A stretch of 64,000 bases of DNA. Origin: Kalaharituber pfeilii (Eukaryota > Ascomycota > Pezizomycetes > Pezizales > Pezizaceae). The position numbers and the translations under genes are program-made. A model generated the notes under the pieces. The model did not search any database. It saw nothing but the letters and a program-made list of their open reading frames with translations, and was not told the origin of the DNA. Location: positions 620,001 through 684,000 of the forward strand of contig WHUZ01000016.1 in NCBI GenBank assembly GCA_015179045.1, in the 5' to 3' direction. Shown here in pieces: positions 10,470 through 22,270 of this stretch. Numbering within the stretch: the first letter of the stretch is position 1; each line of letters opens with the position of its first letter.

Positions 10470-13400
10470 TCACAATTGGCTTCCTTTCCTATACTTGCCC
10501 AGCCTTCCTGCTTCCCTAAACACATCCTCCCTCTTACCCAACTTCTCCTGGAGCTTCACCACCAAGCCCAACACCGCCGCTGTGAACCGCTTCCACTCGA
10601 TCTTCTTTCCTGCACCCTCCACCCTCAACCATCTCGCAAGGACCTCGACGGCAAGCTTCTTCCCCCCGCTGATACCGCCTTCGATGACCTTCTTGTTTAG
10701 CCGGAAGGGCTTGTGGGCCAGCATGGTTGTCGAGTTATGGGTTAGACTCGTGAACATGTATGTGACGGGGTGAGTGGCGCTGGGGTCGATGTCCTTAATC
10801 GAGGCTTTCGCGTCGGCATTCGAAGTAGGGTCGATGGAGTGGTCGTCAAAGAGGTATGTGGGGATCTGGAGAGTTATTTTGGGCGCGGGCTGTAGACGCC
10901 CAGCGGTCTGCGTGTTGAGGTGGGACTTGGAGAGGTACTCCATGACCGCTGCCGACTGGTCTGGAAGATGGGGCGCGACCTCATATGAGGAGGGTTTCCA
11001 TCCTCCCAATTCCTCCACCTCTTTACCTGCGCTCTCATCCCCTATCATTGCATACTGCCGTTCTGCCGCCCTCTCCTCCTCATCAATCTCCCATGCCCTA
11101 CTTCCCTTCTCCGCCTGCGCCAAAAACAACGGCACCACGATCCTCCTCCTAAATCGCACATCGCACTCTCTTGCCGGCAACATAAGATCCGCAACCGTGT
11201 TACTGTAGACCGCGACCACCTTTGGAGTATACACTTCGCCGGTTTTTATATCGACGTCTACCTGCATTTCAACCGGGGGATACTGTTCAAAGGTGTCAGG
11301 ATGGGCCCAGGGAGAGGGCGAGAAGTGTAAGAGTAGCGTATGGCGGGCAGGATCCTGGATCTCCTCTTCTTCCTTCTCCTTCTCCTTCTCCTCGTCCATC
11401 TTCTCCTCCTCTCTCGCCGGTATACCAGTCTCGGGCTCCACGGCCTCCTTCCCGACAGCACTTAAAGCCCCCGCCGGCAACCACTGGTTCACCGGCGGGA
11501 TCATCTTCGCTTCAGGCTTGCCTGCGAGTGGCTCCCTCGCCAACAAATATGTCAGCCCGGGGATATTCTCGCAAAAGACCCTCTCCGGACCCTCCTCTAA
11601 CATTGCTGAAAGACTATCCGCTTCCCCAGGCTTCTTTTTCGAATTATGCAGAATGAAACCTAAAGTCGCTGTATACTGTGGCTTCGGCAAGTACCGTGCG
11701 TGAGCAGGTCCCTTATTTTGTGGGTTGTCGTCAAGCATCTTTTTTAGGAAGTCCATACCCTCGACGGGGTGACTTGTTGCTTGCGTAGGATGCTCAGTAG
11801 TGGCGGTGCTGTTACCTTCAGCATCAAGTGCATCAAGCGCATCAAGTGCGGCAGCAATAGCAGGCTCCTTCTGCTTCGCACGATCCGGCGCGGGGGCCAC
11901 ATCGCGGATAAGACCCCTAATACGTTGGTCTTCAGGCGAAGTAATACTGGATGGGACAGCCCCTTTGACACTGCGCCAGCGATACCACGCCTTTGAACGC
12001 AGCATCCACGCAAGTGAGGAGTCCTCTGCCACACGGAACAAGGCGCCTCGGAGTTGGCTAGCGTGCTCGCTTTCAGGGGAGAAGGAAGAGTCAACCAGGA
12101 GGCCGTAAGAAGTGCTGAAGCGCAGCTCGTGCGAGTCAAAGATGAGGCGGCGAGCATCTTCGATGGGGACTCTAGATGGATTAAGCGTAGAGACTCGGTA
12201 CTTTGTTTGTGCAGTTAGATTGGTATTTCAAGCAACTAAATCGGGGGTAAAAGCTACTTACAACATTGTCCCCAATTCCGTGGATATAAGCCCCGTAAGT
12301 CTCGAAATAGTCGGTAGATAGGACTTGTCGAACGGCGCCAATCGCGCGACAGCACGCAAGTCAATATCCTCGTATATCTTCTGTGCGAGTAGTTCTGGTA
12401 TCTTGTGATCGAAAAGAGTTTCCAAGTTCACTTGAGTAGCTTCCACAAGAATGAAAGACTCTCGCAAGCTGACAGTAATGCGAGCATGGAATTGCTGAGC
12501 CCATTGGCGGAGGTTGCGGCCATCTGTCGTAGTTCCACCGCCGTTAGCACCCTCAATTCCATAACGAAATGCAACTTGTAGGATGATAGAAATGGTAGAA
12601 ACTCACTCTCTCCAATAAGGAAGAAAATATCCTCCATGCTCATCGCCTGCTGCTTCTGTATAATCAAGTCCTCTCTTGCAGAAATCTCCTCGTCGATCTG
12701 GACCTTCCAAATGTCCTTCAATATCAAGGAGCATAGCTGTCCCTTTGTGAGTGACTTTTTCACCGGAGGCAACTTTTTCTTGTTCTCGGGCAAGTCCGAG
12801 ACAAGTTTGACAAAGGACGACAATTGGTCTCTATTGAATGATAAATTCAGCTGGTCGTAGATCTGTTGGAAGCGTTCTCCAGACACCTTGCGCACTCCAG
12901 GGTCAACGAGGCTTATGGCAAGTTGCATGTCATCAGCGACTTGCTCAAAGACGAGGAGATTCGAGGAGAGAAGGTTGACTTCTTCCTCTTCCACCTCTAT
13001 GTTGGGGGCAGGGGGTTTGCGGGGGCGCCGGATGGGGAGCTCAAGGATAAGGAGTCGCCGGTTTTCGAGTTGAGGGAGGCCGCGAGGTTTTTTGCGAGGG
13101 CCCTTTGGGATGAAAGGGTTGTCGGGGAGGCCGTCGGAGTGGGTGGGGGAGGCTTCGGTAGTGGGAATTGCATCCGTGGTGGCAGAGACAGAGGAAGATT
13201 CTGTTGCTGTAGAGGGTGCTTCAGAGGTTGTGGATGCCGCAGGTGAGGGCTCAGAGGTCGTGGGTGCCACAGATGAGGACTCAGAGGGCTCTGTTTCAGC
13301 AGCTGCAGGCTCAGAGGATGTAGTCTCCGGCGGGGCAGACTCAGGGGCCGCAGCCTCTACCTGGGCGGGCTCGGAAGGCTCATTCTCCGTAGGCTTCGCG

Positions 13401-13738
13401 GCGTCTTGAGTGTGAAGAGCTTGTTGAGGTGTCGTAGCGGTCGTAGAAGCTTGGATTGGCGGGGGATCATCTGACGGCGTTGCTGACGAGGAAGTCGCAA
13501 CATTAGGCGGAGCCCCTGCAGGCCCTGAAGGCCCTGCCGGCCCATTGGCCGGAGGAGGCAAATCCAAGGGGTTCACCGGTCCAACTGTCGCCCACCGTCG
13601 ATGCTGAGCACTCAAAAGGCCTTGTACCGGCGTCCTTCGAACGGTGGGTATCCTTCTGCATGGCAGCAGCCCCGCCGAGCGCAATTGGCACTGCACACAT
13701 ATTCGGAGGCCCGGCGTCAGAATGGCTCTGGAGGCCAT
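10470..13738 (-). CDS. sls1: Sls1-like mitochondrial inner-membrane regulator
   Basis: Likely homologue of yeast Sls1, which coordinates mitochondrial transcription and translation at the inner membrane. Exons 13738-12607, 12523-12262 and 12171-10470 total 3096 nt (1031 residues). The N-terminus (MASRAILTPGLRICVQCQLR) is Arg-rich and lacks acids, like a mitochondrial presequence, followed by a Pro/Ala/Glu-rich linker of about 150 residues. The core reads VRKVSGERFQQIYDQLNLSF, then a KH-like turn FLIGENGRNLRQW created exactly by splicing intron 1, then ARITVS. The C-terminal half holds the segments HTLLLHFSPSPW, EMQVDVDI and PKITLQIPTYLFDDHSID seen in fungal Sls1 proteins. It is longer than the yeast protein because of linkers. 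Assignment rests on domain pattern, not an alignment. Confidence 0.75.
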
Positions 13739-14424
13739 GGTGCATGCGGCCGAATGCGAGCAAAAAGTGGACCTGAAGGCAAGAAACGCAAGGGAGATAT
13801 ACAGTTGAGCAGGTAGAGCCGCCCAGCAGTCGTCTGCTTGTCAGCAACAGCGCCCGGTGCGTTGCTTCTTCGTGGGGAGGGCGGTGTCGATGTCGAGGGC
13901 TGCTGCTGGCTGGCCAGGCACGCGCACCCAAAGTGCCCCACGATAATTTTCAAAATTTCAGGACGTCGAGGGTTGTAAATCTTGGCGGCAGAGAGCACGT
14001 GACGCGCTCCGCGGCGCGATGGCAGGGCATCGCTTGGGACAACGCAGTGGGGCAGTGAGGCAGTGAGGCACTTCAGCACATCTGTGTTCCATGTATTTTA
14101 TTGCCCTTCGAAAACCAGTGAGGAAAATAAACAAGTGAGGGAGAGATGAAATGAGGTAAGAATATCGATGGCGAGGAAAAGCATAAATTCCAACAGAACC
14201 CCCGTTCTTCCCAACCTAACAATGTCCAGCAAGAACAAGACAAGGAACATAAACATAGATAAGAGAAGCAATAACAAACAACGAACCCGATGCCAATTTT
14301 AAAATCTCACGACAAAAAGAAATTAGCTCCCAGGGGATGGTCATGATGGCATTTATTTAACTTTTTGCGATTCCATTTTACATCCCAAAACCAACCCAAA
14401 CACCGCACTGAAGAAACTCAAAAA
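13739..14424. promoter_or_regulatory. Intergenic region upstream of sls1 and downstream of rps3
   Basis: It holds the sls1 promoter (13739-14050) and the rps3 3' UTR and terminator side. Short AGTGAGG repeats occur near 14050-14072. No further gene was seen. Confidence 0.5.
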
Positions 14425-15569
14425 TTACCAATCAGCAGGTTCTGGAGCCGCTGCGAACTCTTCGCCGCCCTCCAGAAATGTCTCAGCAGGAGGAGGAGGA
14501 GGAGGAGCCTCCTCCCATTCTTGCGGAGGTTCCACCCATTCTTGCGGAGCTTCCACCGCAGGCGTAGCCTGGGCAGCAGGAACGGCAGCAGCAGGAACAG
14601 CCTTATTATAGTCATGAGATGTTGGGTGATGATGCTGGGCTCCTCCTTTGGCTCGATAATGGTGACAGTATCAGGAAGCGACTTCTGAGGACCAGACTTT
14701 CCATCGGGGTCGGAGCCACGCATGATCTTGACCTTGATACCCAAAACACCCTGCCTCAGGAGAACGTGTCGAGTAGCAGTGTCGATGAAGTCCTTTGCTG
14801 GCTGGCCGGAGTGGATCATGAAACCGTCCTATAGAACTCCCAATTAGCCCTTGAATTCCCCCATTTCCGACCTTGGCCGGGAGTAACGCACAGTGAACTT
14901 CATGGATTTGGCACGGGCAGCCCTCAACTTGCCAGAAACGACGACCTCACAACCCTTAGCACCAGACTCCATGATAAAACGAAGAACACCATAGCAAGCT
15001 CTTCGCACTGCGAGGCCATTGAGGAGCTTGTATCGGAGCGATTCGCACTGAGCTACAGCGCAGAGACCACGGTTCTGGACCTTGGCAGCATAGAGAGAGA
15101 CAGAGTTCTCAGGAAACTTAAACCTCTTCTGGATCAGAGAGGTGAGCTCCCGGATACGGCGACCCTGCTCACCTAGAACCTCCTGGGTGTGTGTGGCACG
15201 GATAACTGCGATTCCGGTTAGCGGCTGTCAAGATGAATCCTGTTGTATGGTACTGGGGCGACGTACTGATATCAGTGACAGTTGGGGTAACTCGGACTTC
15301 AACACCGGAGTAACCCTCCTCAGCCAATTCCCTGGTGAAGAACTCGTTGAGCTCAGCGTAGAAAACACCATCAGCAACGACTAGTTTCCAGTAAGTTCCC
15401 CTTGTTAGCCAGTCGTATCTCCAAAGTAATACATTCAATGACCTGCGTTTATGCCATAATTCCTCCTCTTGTTTCGTTTGATGTCCCAGGGATATGGTAG
15501 TAAAAGCACATTGAGTGCTGACGTACATTTTCTCCTCTTGGAGATCTGAGTAGAAGTAGCGCTGGCCAT
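14425..15569 (-). CDS. rps3: 40S ribosomal protein uS3 (Rps3), with apparent C-terminal frameshift
   Basis: Component of the small ribosomal subunit at the mRNA entry channel. Exons 15569-15527, 15380-15267, 15205-14892 and 14828-14425. Family blocks are intact: [26 protein letters not shown], the KH-type [35 protein letters not shown] and [20 protein letters not shown]. After [16 protein letters not shown] (about 14650) the frame stops matching. The next base phase gives an ordinary acidic fungal Rps3 tail ([12 protein letters not shown] ... [11 protein letters not shown], stop at 14425-14427). The exons sum to 875 nt, one short of a multiple of three, and no GT lies where an intron could mend this. 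Either one base is missing here (for example in the CCC at about 14638) or the tail differs. Coordinates assume the expected tail. Confidence 0.88.
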
Positions 15570-16139
15570 TGTGTATGGCTTTTGGGCTCGGCGGAGAAGT
15601 GAGGACGGTTGAAGCTGTTATCTTGAGTGCGCTTAGTGCTGTCGGTGATAACTGATGTCGTCTCTCGATTTCACAGGGTATCGCAGGCTTGAACTTTCGC
15701 CAATATGGATGCCTCTGCAACATGCTGTGTGGGCTTACTAAGCGCGAGAATGATGTGGTGACATATGTAGGTCAAACCCTACTAGAGGAACAGGGATTTT
15801 CCGAGACCCAAGCCGACTTGGCGTTCTGAAACCGGAGTCCCAACCCCGACTACCGCAGCCAGTATCAATGTGCCAGAACTCTCTGAATTGACTTTGCATT
15901 CCAGCATCAGAAAACGGCAAACACCCGTTCTCCCAGTCAGTTCTGATACAACGACCTACCTTTGGCTCCAGGTCATCGTAGGCAACTCACTAAAGGTCAA
16001 TGCACTGAGTTTTATTAAGTGTATGTTAGCAGAGAAGTAAATGTGGAGAATTTTGTATCGTTTGCGTGAAACACTGTTCTCGATGAGATCAGTTAAAAGA
16101 TTTCAAACTTGTCCTCAATGTCTCGTATTTATCAAACGC
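15570..16139. promoter_or_regulatory. rps3 upstream region
   Basis: It contains the rps3 promoter and 5' UTR and the 3' flank of the EFM7-like gene. No other gene was recognised. Confidence 0.45.
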
Positions 16140-17220
16140 TCATATACTTGTTTCTTGAGTCCTCTTAACAGCGTTGGCTACCTTTCCCAGCTTCAACCTG
16201 CATATCGTAAGCCACTTTTTCCTCTCAATAACATCCTCCCTCCCTCTATCTCCCACCCATTCCCTTTCATTGCCATCCACATCTCTTTCTATAATACCTT
16301 TCCCAACCGGCACTAGGCCAGCATTCTCACATTCTTTGAAAAAATTGGCGACTTTGGGACGACCAGTGTGGAACCCTGCAATTGCAAGCACTTCCCCTTT
16401 TTCCGGCTCCAGGAAATGAACAATGCTGGAGCAGAGATTGACATGCTGCCAATCCATCCACATGCAGTCTGCGACTACTATTCGTGTGAAGCTTTTGGGT
16501 TCGTGCTTGCTTGCACTGAATAGATCTCCTTTGGCCGTATTTAGCTCTCCCCAGCAGTGCCCGAAAACAGAGACATTGGAGCTTTCAATGACATCTGGTG
16601 TGAGGTTGCGCTTGATGTTTGCTTCTATGTTGGATAAGATTTCTGGAGCTGGGTAGTCTGATAAGACAACCTAGAGGGTTATTAGTCCATGCTCACATTT
16701 GCAGTTGCCAGAAGATTACAAACCTTCTTTGCTCCTGATAATGCTGACACTATTCCCGGTAGTCCTGCACCGGCTCCCAGTTCAAGGACAGATTCCCCCT
16801 TCACCACATACTCCCTTGAAGCTATCATCTCAGCTGCTTGCACACCAGCCTACAACGTACCGCAGCACTCCACTTGCAAAACCAATGATTAGCTCGTTTT
16901 ATTTCCAGCGGAAGACGCATATCCCAATGGTCGCGACACATTGCTGCATCTCCAAGCTCGTGTTTACCCACATTCCATAAAAAGTGTGCAAATAACTTAT
17001 TATCCTCTTTTTTAGGATTCGGCAGTCCCAGTTTTATATCTTTGCCGAAGTACTCCTCGCATCGGTAGACAACCATCTCCCCAGGATCCCCATGTTGGTT
17101 TTGAGTGTCCGCGAAGATTGCATATAATGAGTCTTCAAAGTAGTTGAGAGAATTGACATCCTCTAGAGCCGTTTCTGGCGGCACGGCTTCAATTAGATTG
17201 GTTAATGGTCTAGGAGGCAT
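16140..17220 (-). CDS. efm7: EFM7/NNT1-type protein N-terminal and lysine methyltransferase
   Basis: SAM-dependent class I methyltransferase of family 16. Yeast Efm7 (Nnt1) trimethylates the N-terminal Gly and dimethylates the adjacent Lys of elongation factor eEF1A. Exons 17220-16972, 16849-16724 and 16670-16140 total 906 nt (301 residues). Motif order: FLWNAGVQAAEMI created by intron 1 removal, SAM motif I VLELGAGAGLPG, VVLSDYP (acidic ribose-binding loop), FGHCWGEL, and RIVVADCMWMDWQH (post-I/II region), then a C-terminal strand block KKWLTICRLK. It is followed head to tail by the EFM4-like gene. The family call is firm. Target specificity (eEF1A rather than nicotinamide) follows yeast work on the orthologue. 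Confidence 0.85.
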
Positions 17221-17511
17221 GAAGAAAGGAAATTATGTGCGATCAAAATATTCCAGACGATGAAGTTAAAGCAGAGCTGCATAATCGCGCAGACAAGGGT
17301 GGAATAGTGGTGGGGTTACAGTTGCCAAGAATTCGAGCTCCCCTACACGTGATGCTAGGGACAAGAACATTTTCATTACGCATTGTTGCTCATAAGGTAA
17401 GTAGCTTTTGAAACTCCGTCAGTCTCGAACGAGACAATATATACTCTTGGGAATTGGGAGCTAGGATATCATTGCATGCTCTCTGGAGATTTTATTGTTA
17501 AGGAAAGCCAG

Positions 17512-18435
17512 TTAAGACCGCTTGAAGCAGACTGACGATATTGCTTGACCTTGCTTGCCTCCAAAAGTGAAAGAAGGGTACCTGGAGGTGAACAAGATTT
17601 AGTGATTTTGAGACCCAATAGGCGATGAACCACTTACTTTATAGAGCCGTAATATTCCAACCCTACACCGGTGTAGTCAGTAATATGAAGCTACTGTGGT
17701 AAAAACACAATGTTGAAAACACTATGTTGAAAGAAAACACAATGGAATGCCTACCTCCAACACATCCAAGCTTCTCTTTCAGTTCCTCCTCTGTCCAGTT
17801 ACAGCTTGTTATGATAAACCATTTCCCAGGCTTTACTGCTTGAGCAACTTTCTCTGCATACCCCGCTGCTATTCTCCTGCCATCCTCCAGTAATTCATCA
17901 CTCAAGCTTATTGCATCAAATGTACCTTTATCCAACACAACATCGAAACCATCTCCAGCCCACTTCTGCACATCATCCTTTATCACATCCACACATTCAA
18001 ATTCCACTTCTTTCTCTAACCCTCTCAAACGAGCAATTTCCTTGGCCAATTCAACTCCTTTCTCCGAGTAGTCAATTCCCAACATCTTTCCCCCATGATA
18101 TTCGTTCTCCTCACGCAAGGTGAAGAGGAGATGGCCATTGCCTGTCCCAACATCCACAAACGAAGCGTCCAGCGGGATCTGAAGCTCCTCCTCCAAATAC
18201 TTTGCTATGCGGTCCTCGGCACCTGACTCTTCGAACCAAATGACACCTTCATCAGATGGATTGGTACGGAAATTTTCCGTTTCACAGTCGTAAGCCTTAT
18301 CCCAACTTCAATTTTTTTTAGCAATGCCTCTGTAGAATCATTTGGATGAAGGAGAACTCACTATGCCTTTGTTCCAAGCTTACTTGGATTAAGCTGATCA
18401 CCTTCCTTCTCATCTGCCATTACTGCCTGTGACAT
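17512..18435 (-). CDS. efm4: EFM4/METTL10-type eEF1A lysine methyltransferase
   Basis: Class I methyltransferase; the yeast and human relatives (Efm4/See1, METTL10) methylate a lysine of eEF1A. Exons 18435-18362, 18305-17755, 17662-17638 (25-nt microexon) and 17581-17512 total 720 nt (239 residues). N-terminal family block NPSKLGTKAYWDKAYDCE spans intron 1, then NFRTNPSDEGVIWFEESGAE. SAM motif I is FVDVGTGNGHLLF, followed by LGIDYSEKGVELA, FDVVLDKGTFDAISL and FIITSCNWTEEEL. The C-terminus is LEYYGSIKYPSFTFGG ending VCFKRS. The microexon is needed to reach the YPSFTFGG block in frame. It sits 291 bp upstream of the EFM7-like gene on the same strand. Confidence 0.9.
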
Positions 18436-18983
18436 GTTTCTTTTCAATTCGATTATGTTGCCACGGGAAAGATGATATCACGCCAAGAGAGGGCTTTTCG
18501 CGTTAACAAACTGAGGTATTTCATCACAATCGTAGTCGAGACCGGTACTTAATCACTTGTTAGATTCATGGATCAACTACATAGAAACTTGTTTATCTTG
18601 TTGTGCTGCTCCTTGTTAGATAGTTCTTGTAAATATTCGCAGGCGGTCACAAATCTGATTTCCAAACGGAACGAATTGAACGGTGAAAATGAGATTAAGT
18701 TCATGTGATTTCATTCATTCATTACAACTACATATTCCCTTCATTTTCCGTAGTGAAGTGCAAGTTCTATTGGCAGGCCCACACCTACATCTTGTAATTG
18801 TCGGTTTTCAGTGGTATTGTTTATCATTCCCAGCATTCATTGGCAAGCCAGTCAATATATCCCGCAAGCCGCGCTCAAGAACTGAAGTATTCTATCAAAA
18901 AAGATACAGCATCAATTCTCCATTCTCACGACCATGAGTTCCGGCACCGCTTCCTCTTAGTGGTAAATCTAATATATTTTCCA
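18436..18983. other. Intergenic region between efm4 promoter and tpd3 3' end
   Basis: It holds the efm4 upstream region. No gene or repeat was recognised. Confidence 0.45.
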
Positions 18984-21274
18984 TTATGGAGCCATCAAGT
19001 CTGCCGCCTTTGATGCCGCCAATTGCGCAAAGTACCTCACATCCACATCATCATCGTGTTGCAGCTTCTCTAGATTTGGCAAGATATTCTTTTGGATTAA
19101 TTCTAATCCAACGGGTGTAGGCCCTGGAAGCGCGCCCCCATTTGAGTTTGCTTTTAGAGAAGCTAGAGTCCCTTCAGCAGGAAGCTGCCGCAGTACTGCG
19201 ATGAGAGTTTCGTATGATTTGGCGACATTGAACCTGATATTGGGAATGGGGTCGTCCACAAGCTGGTTAATCATTGGTAGGAATAAATCTTGGATTACGG
19301 AGATGTTCACTGCCTCAGCCAGAATCTATCAAGATACGTAAGCAAACAAGAAAGCATTAAGAACAGCAAGATTTGTAAACACTTACAGAGATAGCAAAGC
19401 AGGTAGTCATGCGATATAGGTAGTTGGTTTGGCTTCCCATTGCCATCACCTTAGGAATGATAGTGGCTCGCGCCCAATCAACACCAAATACCTCAGTTAA
19501 CTTTCGGAGATTCTTGGTTGCCGCCTCTCTGATGGAGTAAACAGTATCCCCTAGCCAGCTCATGCACAATCCACCTAATTTCTCATCAAAAAACTCTACG
19601 CCAAGCTGACTGGCCAGCAGCGGGATATACTCGATGATAGCGAGTCTAACACGCCATTGCTTATCCTCAGCCAGCTGTACGATGGCAGGAAGAAGAGATT
19701 GGGATAGCAACTCGATTCCAATGACTGGCTAAACGTTAGCCCTTTTCCATTTCCATGGCTTGGCTTTGAAAGGAGATTACCTTCATTCACCAGTTCCAAT
19801 TTTGATATGATATGAAGGCGTACATCCGGATATTCATCTTTCAGCATCTGCAAGAACATGGGCAGCAGGTGAGTAATTGTCTGATCTTTGCCAAGAATAG
19901 GTGCAAGTCCACTGATCTGAGTTCCTAGAGCAGCTCGGACATGCTGGTTCGTGTCTGTAACTAGTTCCTCTATACTCGACATGATCTCATGTAATAGAGT
20001 GTCGCGGTCGACCAACCGGCAAAACCCTTTCATAGCCTTGTCAGAATATAAGATTTTCATTTCCGTCAAGCTCATCACTCACCAGGAATCTGGGCTGCAA
20101 TTGCTGTTCGGACCTCCGCCTCACCATCCTTCAGTAATTTCACAAATGCTGGTACCAGATCACGCTTGACCACGTCTTCACCAATTGCTTTAGCGAGCTA
20201 TTCAGATGGTCAGCAATCTGGCATATGGATAACATGTCCTCACACAAACCTTCTCGAACCTATCTGCTACCATATACCTCACTCGCCAACTTTTGTCTGA
20301 GAATAAGTTTTTGAGAATTTGAAGAAGTTGCCCAAGGTTGACCTGTTGCTCAACCGGTACAACCTCGGCGATGGCGATGAGTACTTCGATAGTTAAAAGT
20401 CTGACTGAATCTTGATCGTCTCCGGCAAGGAATTGAAAGAGCGGGATAACCTCCTTTATAACAATGTCTGCAGGCATGACTTTGACGAATTTGGCCAAAT
20501 TTGTAGCCGCTTGCCTTCGAACCATAGGTGTCTCATCATGCACCAGCTGGTTATAGTGTTGTCGAAGTTCAGCTTGTAATGCAGGAGATGCCTTGGGGTA
20601 GGGAACGGTGTACAGCCCTGTAGCAGATATTTTTGAGGTAAACCAATCGGTTTTCGATAGCCTTTTTATCAACGGGATGAAATGCTCCTCGACCTGTTGG
20701 GGGGAGAGTACTTGGCAAATTTTGTTCAATGATTCCACAGCCTGCAGGAAGCCATGTTAGTATATTCCTGCTGGGACATCGTTATGCTTGAACATGCCTT
20801 CTCCCGAACAATCGGCTCCTCAATTGCAGCTAGATTCTCTAGCGGAGATAGAAGAGTGTGAGCATAATCCGGTCCGCCTACATACTCTACAAAATTTCCC
20901 AGCTCATCGCCCAAAGCGGTCAAGACCTCATCCTCGTCCTCAATAGATTCTATCAAAATTGGCAGCTGTTAGTTGCATATGGTGAGACAGTAGATGACCA
21001 GAGAATAATCAACTAATAAAAAGGGGAAAAGCAATACATACCATCCAGGAATGGTATGAGTTCATCTCTTGTCCTCTGTGCACCTAGAGCAAGTGCGATA
21101 GTGGATAACCTCCGAATTGCGTTCAGGCGGAGAAGAACGTCATCGTGCTACCAATAATCAGCGTTTGAAGCCAGGCAAATTTGATTCTGCCGTGGAGCTG
21201 GATATCGCTACCTTCAGCTCGTCCATCAGGACGGCTATCGGAAAAAGCTCGTCGGCTACTGGTTGGAGATCCAT
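18984..21274 (-). CDS. tpd3: Protein phosphatase 2A scaffold (A/PR65) subunit
   Basis: HEAT-repeat scaffold that binds the PP2A catalytic and B-type regulatory subunits. The first exons are 21274-21212, 21147-21042, 20949-20798, 20741-20250 and 20197-20083; further exons run to the stop at 18984. Recognisable PR65 blocks are [59 protein letters not shown] (conserved loop), [53 protein letters not shown] (PPP2CA side), [13 protein letters not shown] and [14 protein letters not shown] at the end. The [11 protein letters not shown] junction (20797/20742) needs a GC-AG intron because the exon ends AAG before GCATGT. It is divergent from frs1 across about 1 kb. Confidence 0.93.
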
Positions 21275-22270
21275 CGCGAGATGAGGTGCACTTTGCACGT
21301 CTATTGGCTGAGATGATCAACGAGGTAGGATTTTGGTAAAACGAAAGGCAAGAGGAGTAGTCTGAGTTTCCCTTGCTGGAGGCTATAGTATATTCTTTGA
21401 TTCTTGGACGAAGCGATAAGCTTTCCGAAATAACGCACAAATTGATGGCACCGAGTGTGACCTGGAGGACCGGCTTGTAGCTGGTGAAATGGATGTCCAA
21501 TACACGAGGTCAGCTTCACGTTTTTCTACCGAGTACCGCTTTGTTGTGTTTTGGCGTTTGAGGCAGCTCCTCCGTATATCAAGAACAAAAGGAAGGATGT
21601 CACTGGGGCCGTGGAGTTGGCCAGGGGGGAGGGGTTATTCGGGAGACTAACATTCTTGTATCTGCTGGGGCCTGAGGAAAAGGGGAGTGCGCTAGGCTGC
21701 AGGACACAGGCTGGAATTCTTTTGTGTACTTTAGTAAGGGGGGGGTGGGGGGTGGGGGGTGGGGGGTGCGGGGACGGGGAGGAGGGGGGGATCGGGTTGG
21801 GATGCTCCTGCTGCGATGGAGAAGGGGAGGCAAAAGAGGAGGGGCTGTATGTGGATTGCGTCTGGCTGGGGCGACTTGGGGTGCGATGGTGGTGGGGGCG
21901 GAGGAGGGGGGGCGGGGGGGATGGGGATAATGCGTTGGTGATGAGGCCCGCTGCCTGCTTGGGTGGGCTGCGTGGCTGGAGCTGCGGGCGCGAGTTTGGT
22001 GCAGCTCGTGTGCAGCGCAGCGGCGAGGGTTCGCACGCGAGCGCAGCCACAGGCAAGTGGGGTTCGCAGTGGTGAGGTGTGGCGGTGCGGAAGCCCCACG
22101 CACGGCGGCGCAATGACTCTTCGTAGCACCGGCACAGCGCCAACGTCGCCAGCCAGCAGCGCCAGCAGCCCAGCAGCACAGCAGCACCAGCACCAGCGCA
22201 GCACCAGGCGCACGCAGCCCACACGCAGCACGCATCCATCGCCAGGACCGCCCCTCCCTCCCCGTTGCCA
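21275..22270. promoter_or_regulatory. Divergent tpd3/frs1 promoter with strong G-tract array
   Basis: A 1-kb head-to-head intergenic region. At 21738-21780 there are repeated runs of five to eight G separated by single T or TGC, a textbook G-quadruplex pattern, followed by more G-rich sequence to 21930. From 22050 the DNA turns into GCAC/CAGC-rich repeats before the frs1 ATG. Long frames on both strands here are compositional artefacts. Confidence 0.65.

Noticed and set aside
14425..14660. Real Rps3 tail in the Leu/Arg-rich frame
   Set aside because: The alternative phase gives a typical acidic Rps3 end; the Leu-rich tail would be unique. Kept only as a finding to check.
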